This document shows, one piece after another, positions 44,339-55,840 of a stretch of DNA of 64,000 bases; the stretch's first letter is position 1, and every line of letters begins with the position of its first letter. This DNA comes from Paralithodes platypus. Its lineage: Eukaryota; Arthropoda; Malacostraca; Decapoda; Lithodidae. The stretch lies in contig CM064485.1 of NCBI GenBank assembly GCA_032716605.1, positions 34,139,722-34,203,721 on the forward strand, written 5' to 3'. The notes under the pieces were generated by a model that saw only the letters and a list, made by a program, of their open reading frames with translations, searched no databases and was not told the origin of the DNA. The position numbers were made by a program, and so were the translations under genes.

Positions 44339-44826
44339 TTAACCCTTAATTAGCGGCTCACCACATAAGTCGAGTTAAATAAAGCTGGACTATGTGGCGG
44401 CGCTCGACATAGGTCGAGTGGCAATTTCAGCACGTAATGTTGCTGAGAGAGAGAGACAAGTGGTGGCAGGAGACTAGCGAGCGTATGACTGCTCCAGACC
44501 ACCGCGGCGAACCTACTGACACGAATCTCAGCTCCCTCCTCCCTCTCTCACTCGCTACATACTGAATTATATGGGGAAAGTACCGAATTACATGCTTTTT
44601 GCACTCGCGTTGCACGGTTATTGCAAGAAAACTAGCCATCATAAAAGGATCGCTATGGTGTCATTCGAAAGCTCTGTTTATGCCCTTTCAGGGATAGGTA
44701 CTTGTTTTACGTTCTGGGTCTTATTTAGGCATGAAAATGATCACGTAAACAGCCCTATTTTGGCTAAAAACACCCCGCTGGGCGGTACATATAAATAAAC
44801 CGCATAGGCCGCTCGTAAGGTGTTAA
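44339..44826 (+). mobile_element. TTAA MITE family 1, copy 5, in leader
   Basis: 488 bp, TTAA-bounded, nearly identical to 28579-29066. It lies directly against the previous element and 61 bp before the gag ATG. Confidence 0.93.
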
Positions 44827-44887
44827 GTAGATTTATTTTGATTAGAGGATTTTTTTTTAGAATAGGTGTCTAGCATTTTATTTTACT

Positions 44888-46399
44888 ATGTCTGAACAAC
44901 AAGCAAGAGAGGAGGAGGGGGAGAGTGTCCTGCCGTTGCACATCACCAGTGAGGAGGATGCGAGAGTGTTCCTTCGGAGTTCTCTAGAATGGGAACTGAT
45001 GCAGTTGAGACGGGTGGAGGAATTGAGGTTGATAGCATCAGTGTTGGGAGTAGAGGGGTCTCTTCTTACCACGAGGGAAGCATGTCAGCAGCATATATGG
45101 CAGTATTATTATGATGCTCTAGAGGAGGTTGAGTCAACAACTGTGCCGGCAGGAGGCTATATCACACCTGCACGCTCTCCGCCACGCACATCCAGTCCTT
45201 TTAATGATAGCATAACGTCTTTCCAGTTGACATGTCCTACTGTTGTTCCCCCGCTGTTGCCTGATGTGCCCCCTGGTGTGCCCCAACTTACTCAACCCCA
45301 TTTTTATCCTTTACACTCTACTCCTGCCGCTGGCTGGGCGGCGCAAAACCAGGTTACAACCCCCCCCCCATTTATCCCAGCCGGACTCTCTATGATTCAG
45401 CCACGTTACCGTCCCGCTTATGTTCCTACACCACCCCCTACTTTTGCCCCGGTAGGGCTATCGAGTGATGCTCTAGTACACATAGAGTTGAAGAGATGGG
45501 AAATGCAGGAGAGGTTAGAAACCCTGAGAATGACATTCGAGTTACAAAGAACCAAAGTTGAGGTAGACGGGGGCAGGTACACAAGGGGACAAGTGGGCAC
45601 GGTACACAGGGAGGAATCTAGTGAGTTAAGGTTGTCTCGTAGCCTGAAGCTCGTTCCCGCTTTTGACGAGGAAAAAGTCACTGAATGGTTCCAGCGATTT
45701 GAAAAGAAAGCACGGGAGTTCGAGTGGCCACGGGAACGCTGGGCGGCATTGGTGGCAAATGTTCTCAAGGGAAAAGTGCTCGAGGCATATGATAGGATGT
45801 CAGTTGAGGACTTAGCAGGGTATGATAATTTAAAGCAGGCTATCCTTAAGGCTTATGACCTCAGACCAGAAGCCTATCGCCTTAAATTTCGTAATGCAAG
45901 GAAGAAGCCTAATCATACTCATGTTGAGTTTGCTAAGTACCACTGTGAATGTTTGTCTCGTTGGCTTTTGAGTGAAAATGTAACCAATTTAAATGAGGCA
46001 GTTCAGCTTTTCCTGCTAGAACACTTTACCAACAATGTCGACAAAGAGATTTGCCAAAAGATCCGTGAGAAGCGCCCCGGCAAGCTGTCTGATGCTACCG
46101 TGTGGGCTGACGATCGAGTGTTGGCAACCAAGGGTTTTACTGATCGTGCCAGATATGCCCCCCCCCCCCCACGACTGCACGTGACGAGAAGTACCGAGCA
46201 GGTAGAAGTGGAGGGTACAGTAATAGTGGCCCTGGTCCCACACGTAATAATAACGGTGGAGACAAACAAAAATCACAGAATTCAGCCTGACCTGATTCCA
46301 GTGGTGTTTGGTGTTATGGGTGTAAACAGACCAGACATATTAAACAAAACTGTCCCAAGGCAAAGTCTTCTGCAGCGTTTGCTAAGCCTGTGTCGTTAG
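44888..46399 (+). pseudogene. Gypsy A Gag with SCAN-like domain
   Basis: A 503-codon frame starting MSEQQAREEEGES. The N-terminal third is charged, the middle Pro-rich (about 85-190). The capsid region (about 250-415) holds LKLVPAFDEEKVTEWFQRF, RERWAALVANVLKGKVLEAY, LKAYDLRPEAYRLKFRNARK and LLEHFTNNVDKEICQKIREK. This is the pattern shared between Gmr1-type Gag and the vertebrate SCAN domain. A CCHC knuckle (CYGCKQTRHIKQNC, 46312-46353) lies in the next phase, so the last part of this frame is out of phase after the 13-base C run near 46159. Gag packages element RNA. The copy is frameshifted. Confidence 0.85.
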
Positions 46400-46930
46400 T
46401 GATTGGTATCCAGCGAGGAGGGGATGAATATTTGTTACCGAGGTTGGAGGCAGACCGAAGGGTGAACCATGGGGTGCCAACGGCCGTGGCACAGCCTGCC
46501 CTTGACAAAGTGTCTCCACTAGGTACCAATGCAGGTCCAGAAGCCTCGCTCGCTTGGTGCCAGGCTTTCGTTCATGAGGGTGAAGTAGAGCTGTGTGGGA
46601 AGGTGTATCCAGTCAAGGTTCTTAGGGATTCGGGAGCTAAGCAGTCCATGTGTTTGAACTTGACGGGGAAGCCGATAAAATCTGACGAGTTTGTGTTATG
46701 TCGAGGTGTAAACACTGAGGCCTGTTATAGCCTCGTTCCTGTTCATCTTAGGTGACCTGTAGTCACGGCGACGGCGAAGGTAGCGGTCGTGGACACATTA
46801 CCTGTGGAGGGGATTGATTTTATGCTTGGAGCAGATATGGCAGGGAATAGAGTCTTTCCACCTCCGGTAGTGGTGTCGGAGCAGGTACAGCCGGAGGAGA
46901 GGAACAAGGAGGCTAAGAAGCTGCCTCCCG
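46312..46930 (+). pseudogene. Gypsy A zinc knuckle and aspartic protease
   Basis: After the knuckle, the same phase continues as SLVIGIQRGGDEY and reaches KVLRDSGAKQSMCLNL, the aspartic protease active site in DSGA form. A TGA at 46753-46755 interrupts the frame. It resumes with DTLPVEGIDFMLGADMAG, the protease C-terminal LLG-type block. The enzyme would cleave Gag-Pol. Gypsy B has the same arrangement with DTGA. Frame is lost near 46932. Confidence 0.82.
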
Positions 46931-46931
46931 T

Positions 46932-48029
46932 TTGTTTCCGGTGGGTGCGGTCACGAGATCTATGGCCCAGGTTGCACCGCCGGAGGAATTGTTTGAGGAG
47001 GAGATAGATCTGATCGAGGGGATGTACAGTAATGAATCTGCATCACCCATAGATTCGACTGATCTGCAGGGTGTCGAGGGTGTGCAGGACGAGGAGGAAG
47101 GCAACTCACTCGTTTCGCCCGGTGCCAGAGGTGATACTGAAGGGAGCGATCGGGTCCCTACGGGACGACCGGTTGATCCTGTATCATCGAATCAGACCGA
47201 CTTGGAGGCTATACCTAATCATACCACCATGGCACCGGGGGAGATTGGTGAGGCGCAGCAGAGTGATGCTTCATTAACACACTTGTTTTCTAAGGTCGGG
47301 GAGAGTACTCCAGACAGACGTAAGACCCATCAGCTCTGCCATATTAACATGTTGAAGAGGTACTATCGTGCGTCGGGCACACAGGCTATGTTACCTAAAG
47401 GGGCTAGCCAAGAGAGTTGTCTGGGCGCCGATCAGTCACCTGCTGGTGTTAACGCGGAGTTGTCTGAGGCAGTTTGTGCTACTGTATCCGCTCAGAACGG
47501 GTCAGTGGGAAAAGTTGAGTCAGATACAGTCAATTTCTTGCCTATGTTATTGACTGGAGAGTTGGAGTCGGAGGTGCAGGTTGAACCCGGGCCTGGTGGA
47601 TGGTGGTTGGATAACCCGGGTCCTGGGGCTAGCGGTTCATGCACTGTGAGAACGCCAGGCAAGGCTCCTGCAGTGCCTCTCAACCCCCCTCTGCACTCTC
47701 CCCAATTCTCCGGTCCCAGGGACCAGGATGCCGTGTCTCGTTGCCCTGTCCTGGTTGTAGAAGGCATGAAGGAGGAGCAGGAGAAGGAGAGGGAGCTTTT
47801 CCCAGGTGAGGCTGTGCCGGCTGGGACATGGGCCGAGAACGTGTACCTGGCCCTGCGGGAGAAATTGACCCATTTACCTCCGGAAATGGATGAGGAGATG
47901 TTTACTACCTTGTGGGCTTATCCACACGTGTTCGGGGATGCACCAGGTTTGATATCTTGGGCGGTGCATGACATCGATGTGGGAGAGAATAAGCCTATAA
48001 AATTACTACCTTATAGAGTTAATCCATAG
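46932..48029 (+). pseudogene. Gypsy A pol remnant lacking integrase
   Basis: A 365-codon frame that should contain integrase but does not. It begins GAVTRSMAQVAPPEELFEEE (post-protease linker). At about residue 126 it jumps to STPDRRKTHQLCHINMLKRY, which in Gypsy B is the extreme end of the integrase (GPY/F tail), lying about 1.1 kb after the linker. The HHCC zinc finger and DDE core are absent. After an acidic and Pro-rich stretch comes DAPGLISWAVHDIDVGENKP, the lead-in to RT. It ends at TAG 48027-48029, in phase with the RT segment. Confidence 0.85.
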
Positions 48030-48062
48030 AAGCAGCTCGCTCTTGATGCTGAGCTGAGGTAT

Positions 48063-49259
48063 ATGGTTGACAAGGGCCTCATCAAGAAAGGCTGGATTGA
48101 GTGGTCAAGCCCAGTAACTTTGCAGCCTAAGCCTGATGGTAAGATCCGCTTCTGTGTCGATTTTCGCAAAGTAAATTTACTCTCCAAGACAGATACCTAC
48201 CCTTTACCGAGAGTCGATGACTCCGTAGACAAGATTGGGACAGCCACGTTCATCACAAAAGTGAACTTAATTAAAGGCTATTGGCAAGTCCCACTAACCG
48301 AACGTGCCAAGAAAATCGCTAGTTTTGTGGTGGGTGGAGGAGTGTATCAGTGCCAGGTAATGCCGTACGGCTTTAAGAATGCTCCCGCCACATTTCAGCA
48401 GTTAATGGACAGGGTTGTGCATGATGTCCCCAATTGTTTGGTCTACATAGATGATGTGGTTGTTTATGACACAAATTGGACCGACCATTTGGCCAATGTG
48501 GGTGAGCTTTTCCGGAAATTGTCCGAGGCTGGTTTAGTGGTCAACCTGGCAAAGTGCGAGTTCCTGCAGGCTCAGGTGCAATATCTGGGTTATGTTGTTG
48601 GCCATGGCCAGGTCTGTCCCCCTCAGGCGAAGGTGGAGGCTATCCAGAGTTTCCGAGCACCTCATAATAAGAAAGCCTTGCAACGTTTCCTTGGCATGAT
48701 AGGCTATTATCGCCGGTTCATCAAAGGATATTCCACCGTGCTTGCCCCATTGACAAATTTGCTACAAAAGAACAAACCATTTAAATGGACAACAGAGTGT
48801 GAGCAGGCTTTCAAAGATGTCAAAAGCCTCCTCTGTTGCCATCCTATATTACGTTCCCCAGATTTCAATAGGCCTTTTGTCTTGGCAGTAGACGCGAGCG
48901 ATGTGGGTGCCGGCTCTGTGTTCATGCAAGAGTTCGGAGATGATGTTGAGCACCCCATTTCCTACTTTTCGAAAAAGTTTAACCGAGCACAAAAGAATTA
49001 TTCTGTGATCGAAAGGGAGTTGCTAGCTATTATTTTGAGTTTACACCATTTCGCTGTTTATTTACCACCCTATGGGCCCGTGCTCAGAATTTACTCTGAC
49101 CATCATCCTTTGCAGTTTCTTAATAAACTCAAGGACAAAAACCAGAGACTTACTCGCTGGAGTTTGATGTTGCAAGAATATCATCTCGATGTTCGGCACA
49201 TCCGTGGTGTTGATAATGTCCTGGAAGACTGTTTGTCCCGTGAGTCCTCTGAGGGATGA
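48063..49259 (+). pseudogene. Gypsy A reverse transcriptase and RNase H
   Basis: Same phase as the preceding segment, separated by one TAG. RT motifs: SPVTLQPKPDGKIRFCVDFR (16-35), KVNLIKGYWQVPL (66-78), QVMPYGFKNAPATFQ (98-112), LVYIDDVVVY (catalytic aspartates 130-131). The first catalytic aspartate is replaced: N68 (AAC) where Gypsy B has D. RNase H carries VDASD (D277), ERELLA (E319), YSDHHPL (D346) and EDCLSR (D389), all intact. Connection: RFLGMIGYYRRFIKGYSTV. The RT is predicted inactive even apart from the stop. Confidence 0.93.
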
Positions 49260-49437
49260 TAGGAGAGCACGAGGCTATTTAGTAAGTAAGTCATATTTAC
49301 TCATGTTAAAAAAATCTATATAATATAAAAATACAAAAGACTGTCAATGTACCTATTTTGCAGTTGTAAACTAATGATGAAAGTTTTGTTTCAAAGCTCT
49401 AAAACTACCCCCCCCCCCCCCCACCCCCGTGTGAGGG

Positions 49438-51718
49438 TGTCACAATAACCAGGGTCTTTTAGGATTTTTTGGTAGCCAGACTCTAGTTGGTGCCAGTCTT
49501 CTGTAAGCAGCTGTGCCAAGTTTATTAGAAAGACCTGGTATTGTGAGTTTCGCCCCGATACCCTTCTAATTGCACATGTCTAGTTTTGCCGTACCTCTAA
49601 GCATTTTTGTCTAAATAAACTTTTGTGTAGAATGAGCTAATAGAGTGTTATCAGTTTCGCATAGGAAGCTAGCAGTGGCAATGTCGTGGCTTTCAAGCTG
49701 GAGGAGGGTAGTGGTGAAGGAATGTTGCCCCTCTCTCGCGGAGGGGGGGGGGGGGAGGGGGGAGGTGACTTTGCTAGCACCAGAGTTTAATTAATTACGT
49801 GACCATTGCATGTTCAGTTGTGTTACAATATCAAGATATACTTTATTTTATCTACCACGCCGTTTTAGCCAATATGTTAACACAGGAATACGTTAGTATA
49901 AGTTATTCTTGTGAAGTGTCTTAGTTTTATCATATCGTGTGGTGATATATTGCAACCCCTTAGTTTGAGGCTGGCTCCCGCTAGCAACGTGAGGCCTCGT
50001 CATTCTCTGCTCGGCGGCCAGACTAGATAGGTGACCTATCAGTCTGCCCCTTTTGTTTGTCCTTGTTTGCGCAGATTTTAACGTCACATAATTAACAGAG
50101 AATTCTAGACATTAATTTCTTCTTTTAATTATCCTTTTCCTCTGATCAGCATTTTATTATATTTCCATTTGTTTTATATATTCAGTACCTCCGGTGGCTT
50201 ACTTCGGGATCCGTGATAGGGAGAGCTGGGAGGCTTGCCGGGGTCCTTAACCCGGGAACTGCAGGGAGACTCTTAAGAGTTCCCCCGGCGGACTGCGGGA
50301 AGACTCTTAAGGGTAAGGGAAAAAAAAATCCATTTAAAACACCCCCAAAAAAAAAAAAAAAAAAAAAAAAAATTATTTTTTTATTTATTTTTTGCCCCGG
50401 GCCATGCAAAATATCACTCCTCCACCTCCCCTCCTTCCCCATTTTCCTCCCCTCCTTCAGTTATCACCTATTTTCCCTGTTATTCCCTTATTCTGTGGTC
50501 TATTTTTATGCTAACATTAGCGAGTTGGTAGCAGGGCGTTGTCATCACTGTTACCAAGCGTGGGAAAGAGCGAGAGAGAGACTATTGCGGAACAGTGTCT
50601 CTCCAGACAAGGGGAGGGGTGGAGGGCAGGGAGTTTGCCTCAGCCATACATTATGTAACTCCCAGCCTGTATCGCCGATTTTTACCATCCAAACACTGTT
50701 TCCACTTGTTTTATTGTTGTAACAGGTTAATACCTTTATAATCAACCTATAATAGGCGCATATGGATAAGTATTAATGCTATTTATGGTAAAATAATGAT
50801 GTTAGTGATGGGAACAGCTCAAATACGTCAGCACACGAGTGTGGTGTCTCATACCCCCCATGCGCACTTCTTAGGTTAATAATAAGCACTGTTAATCCCA
50901 TAGACAGTCCACACACACACACATCCATACCCCCTACATATTTTCCCAGTGTTTGTGCTTAGGACCCGGTAACAACATTGACGGTTCTGCCCCAGCGATT
51001 GTTTGTTCCCTATCTCGGGTTTTGAACTAAGGCAACGGAGTGTTTCATATTAATTAGGAAACCCAGCTTCAGTCTGGACCCCCCCCCCCCCCATAGTTAA
51101 GTGAGTGTGGGAGGTGGACTCTCTAAGAGTTCATTGTTTTCGGGCGGTATCTCAATGGGGGGCCCAGGTTGAAGTAGGATATATTGGTGTGATATTAGAG
51201 ATGGTCAGGGCACCCTGCTTCCACTAATATCACCCCGAGGTTAGTAGTCATATTAGGACACTGCCTTGTATTGTTAGATCATTATTATATGTATAAAATA
51301 TTATGTGCAACTCTCTTGGGTTGAGAGTGGATTACCGTTGGCTAGTTTGCGCACGGTTTAGTACTGTCGAGGGCGCGCATAGCCTGTTATGCTCGAAGTA
51401 CACCTGCACTCTTGTTTCTTTGATGTCTGCTGGTAGTCTATGTATTTAACTGTTTTGATTATCCAACCCAGCATTGCTAATCCCGGTGTTGGTTCGAGTT
51501 CTCGTAGCTAGTAAGTTACATGATTATTTTTGTTCTAAATATTATTCAGAATAGGAGCAGGGCAGTGTGCACCGTAAGCCCTGAGAAGAGCCTGGAAGCG
51601 TTCATAGTGCTCTTACCTGTTGCATCGTGGTGTTGTTTGGTAGAGAGACGAGGTGCATTGGCATTAGTAATTATTTTCGTCTACCGTCTCTAAGCAACTG
51701 AGGTCCAGATTCGTAACA
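49438..51718 (+). repeat. Gypsy A 3' LTR
   Basis: 2,281 bp including a 633-bp TTAA element at 50247-50879. Besides the two insertions it differs from the 5' LTR by scattered substitutions and a ~40-bp stretch near 51368-51410 that is absent from the 5' LTR. A purine-rich GTGTGAGGG lies just upstream as a weak polypurine tract. Confidence 0.93.
50247..50879 (+). mobile_element. TTAA MITE family 2, in 3' LTR (633 bp)
   Basis: TTAA at 50247-50250 and 50876-50879. The first ~65 bp (TTAACCCGGGAACTGCAGGG on through CTCTTAAGAGTTCCCCCGG) match the left ends of the piggyBac copies at 21544 and 54067. The right part matches family 2 elements at 32547 and 4264. The 5' LTR shows the empty site. A long A run lies at 50347-50371. 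Confidence 0.9.
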
Positions 51719-52993
<1,275 letters not shown>

Positions 52994-53330
52994 TTAAACT
53001 AACTGCTCTAGGTCATTTAGGATGAAGATGTAGGCTTGTTCACCAGGTTGGTCTGTGACATGAGAGGAGAGGTATTGGTGGTGGTGAACAGAGAAGGGGT
53101 TGCTGGCAGTTACTTCAGGCACCTGAGTTTCGATGCGGAAAAGAAGATAAGGTGTGTTGGAGAAGAGGTGGTGTTCGACAGAGAGAAACATAGAGGGAAG
53201 GCCACGAATATTACAAAGTTGATAGTAAGAGTGACAGGTTGTGGTCCAGAGTATATGGATTAGGGAAGTCTGGATGAGTATGGGGTCATTCATGCCCCCC
53301 TCATGGGAGGGACTACAAGGCTGGGTCATG
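52994..53330 (-). mobile_element. LINE endonuclease fragment
   Basis: The minus strand reads CNIRGLPSMFLSVEHHLFSN, LLFRIETQVPEV and, after a deletion, FSVHHHQYLSSHVTDQPGEQ and AYIFILNDLEQLV. These are the first and middle blocks of the LINE endonuclease; the last matches 13150-13245. The metal-binding GDFN region has been removed by the deletion. Confidence 0.85.
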
Positions 53331-53504
53331 TGACATCATTTTAATCAATTTGTGATAGAGGAAAGAACATATATTCTGTTTATTGTGATAATTCAACACA
53401 GACTCGCACCACTACAAAAAGACCCATTTAACATATGTAATAGATCGTCTTGCTTGATGTTAACTATTATCGTTCTTAGCACCAATAACTCTTAATGAAA
53501 TTAA

Positions 53505-53665
53505 TGAATGCATTTAATCCTCCAGGGATTGAAACACAGGACACCCCATACACGACTTACACGCTTTAATCATTACACCACCAATACCAACAAGACACTT
53601 AACCAATCCAGCCCCAGCGACACCCATCGGCCGACGCCTACTTATGTAATGCACAGCCCCAGCAA
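53505..53665 (-). repeat. tRNA-derived SINE candidate
   Basis: The minus strand contains TGGTGTAATGATTAAAGC (A box) and GTTTCAATCCC (B box) about 30 nt apart, a spacing like that of a tRNA gene. It is preceded by a repeated GCTGGGGCTG motif. A complete tRNA fold is not obvious. The surrounding 53341-54066 has no gene. Confidence 0.45.
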
Positions 53666-54066
53666 CGTCCATTGGATGTCAGCTATTTTGAAATTATTAT
53701 GATCATTTTAGGCCTCCAAAGGACTTGTAGGGGTCTCAAATTTATACACATGGTACCGGTAGCTTATGATGTGGGGCAAAGTTGGCAGCCCACATAATCA
53801 ATCTAGGACCACCCCATTTTTCTTAATATTAAAATAAAAAGAATAAATATGAATAATGCCTGGGACTGGGTTACTTTTAGGATGAGGCTAAAGATTGAGT
53901 GAATGACTATGATTATTATCCATTTATAAAATACTAGGATATCAATCTAAACATATGCTCAGACCCAACTGCACTATGAATAGCGTAATGTTGACGTGAG
54001 AAAGGGAAGCACAAGGAATGAGACACAAATCACTAAGGATCCGACCTCGCAAATTGATTGTTCTTA

Positions 54067-55840
54067 TTAACCCGGGACCTGCGGGCAGACTCATAAGAGT
54101 TCCCCCGGCGCACTGCGGGTAGACTCTTAAGAGCAGAGCCTTTGAACACGTACCCAAACCGCGCGTTTATAGCCAGGCGGCTGAAAATTGGTGTGGGTAT
54201 AGTACTACATGTCAACTCTCGACACCACCCCGCCAAACGCTCGCCCCGCACTCGTGCAAGCACCACCGCGCCAGTAACCACGCACTAGTCATGGAGCCCA
54301 CATGTCCCTCACGCTCGCTCCCTGATGACCCAACCACCCCCCTTTCTGGTGGTGTTAGCCGCCGTGGAAGGCAGAGGGTGGCTGCTAAAGACCTTAGCTA
54401 CCAGTACGACACGCCCTACAGCTCGGAGGACGAAACACCTGCACCCAAAGCACGAAAAACACGTGCAAGCAGGGCAATGGCACAGAGGTCATTGGTCTTT
54501 CGGGACACTGCCACCACGACCCAGGCCACTACAACAACCACTACCACCACCACTGCCACCACTGCCACCCCTGCCACCCCTGCCACTGGTACCAGCGACG
54601 CAGGAGGCCGCCCTAGGGCTGCAGAACCTGCGGGGGCAGGAAAAATGAAAGGCACGGGCGTAGGGAAGAGAACCCGTACGCCAGCCACAGTGCCCATACC
54701 ACCACCACCACCACCACCACCACCAGCCGCCCCTGGCCCGGCTGCCCCTGCCGTCCCTGCTGCCCCTGCCGCCCCTGCCCAAGGAACAGGGAAGGGGAAG
54801 GGAAGGGGAAAAAGGGGATAAGCTGCTGCTGGCCCTGGTGTCCCTGCCGGCCCTGCTGCTGCCCCTGTTGCCCCTGTGCCCTGCCGCCATTGTGCCCAAG
54901 GAACAGAGAGAAGGGTGACAGCACCACCATCCCTTGCCATCAAGGCCACGCACCACTGCTGCCCGCCGCCGCCCTGCCGCCGCCCCTGCCACCGCCTCTG
55001 CTGTCCCTGTCCATAAGATCCCGCACGTGCCAAAGTGACCCGGAAAACTCTGACACCATCAAAGTATGCCGCCCTGCTGTTTGATGTGATTCGCAGGACA
55101 TTGGCAGCCCGGTTTCGACGACGAAGCCCTAGCACGGGACCAGGGTGGGGGATTTGGGAGTGGACAGTGTGTGAGTCCGACGTCGGTGACGAAAATGGGA
55201 AGGGCATCGTCTGTCAGTGAAGAGGTAATGATGATGAAGTGCTGTATCGCGACCATGGAAGCGATATTTCAGACGATGAAGCAGACGCAGACGACATTCC
55301 GATCCCTCAGCTGCCTTCGTTCGATTGGTCTGACGGGGTCAATTTTGTACCTGACGTGCCCCAGTTCAATCCTGGGACGTCAGGAACACTGACGACTGGC
55401 CCTGTGATGAGCAAGCGAACGAAAGCGACTTCTTCCTCGCTTTTTTCGACATGGAGGTAATGACGTACATCGTTGCCCAAACAAACGCCTACTACAGGTG
55501 GGTGTTTGGCAGATTGGACGTCCTTTCTCCAAAAGCGAGAATACGAGGCTGGGTGGATACGAATGTGGAAGAATTTCTGACGTTCTTTGCCTTGTTGTTC
55601 CTCATGCCTCTGATCAAGAAGCATGTGTTGCAACACTATTGGAAGCACGACCCTCTCATCGCCACCCCAACTTTCAATTAGTTCATGACTCGTGACAGAT
55701 TTTTGTTGCTGCTAAGATTTATGCACTTTGCAGACAACGAAAATCCTAACAGGATTGACAGGATATGGAAAGTTCGGGATGTGTTCACCATGTTGTTGGA
55801 GAGGTATAGGAAATACTTTTACCCCTTCCTCAATTTGGTG
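54067..55840 (+). mobile_element. piggyBac transposon, copy 2, interrupted
   Basis: Starts TTAA (54067) and follows copy 1 closely to the codons for FYPFLNLV. At 55841 the LTR of Gypsy B begins in the middle of the transposase, just before the first catalytic aspartate. The rest should lie beyond the 3' LTR, outside the window. Many small indels relative to copy 1 and a shorter CCTGCC minisatellite. Confidence 0.93.
54291..55840 (+). pseudogene. piggyBac transposase copy 2 (broken)
   Basis: The ATG at 54291 opens a 176-codon N-terminal segment (RRGRQRVAAKDLSYQY, Thr and Pro/Ala runs). The catalytic half survives only in pieces, for example MEVMTYIVAQTNAYYRWVFG at 55451-55512 and LLFLMPLIKKHVLQHYW. 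Further damage includes a TAG at 55679-55681, where copy 1 has AAG, and frameshifts at about 54820-55240 and 55388. It is cut by Gypsy B before any catalytic aspartate, so no active enzyme can be made. Confidence 0.9.

Larger units (their letters stand above)
41468..51718 (+). mobile_element. Gypsy A: LTR retrotransposon, Gmr1-like, integrase lost
   Basis: A complete LTR element: 5' LTR 41468-43565, primer-binding site at 43567, gag at 44888, protease, a pol remnant without integrase, RT/RNase H to 49259, 3' LTR 49438-51718. LTRs start TGTCACAAT and end TCGYAACA. It sits in an (AT)n tract on both sides, so the target duplication cannot be read exactly. Four TTAA elements have inserted into it (42139, 43611, 44339, 50247). 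Inactive: no integrase, stops, frameshifts and a mutated RT active site. Confidence 0.93.

Noticed and set aside
49438..51718. Solo LTR
   Set aside because: It pairs with 41468-43565 around a coding interior, so it is the 3' LTR of a full element.
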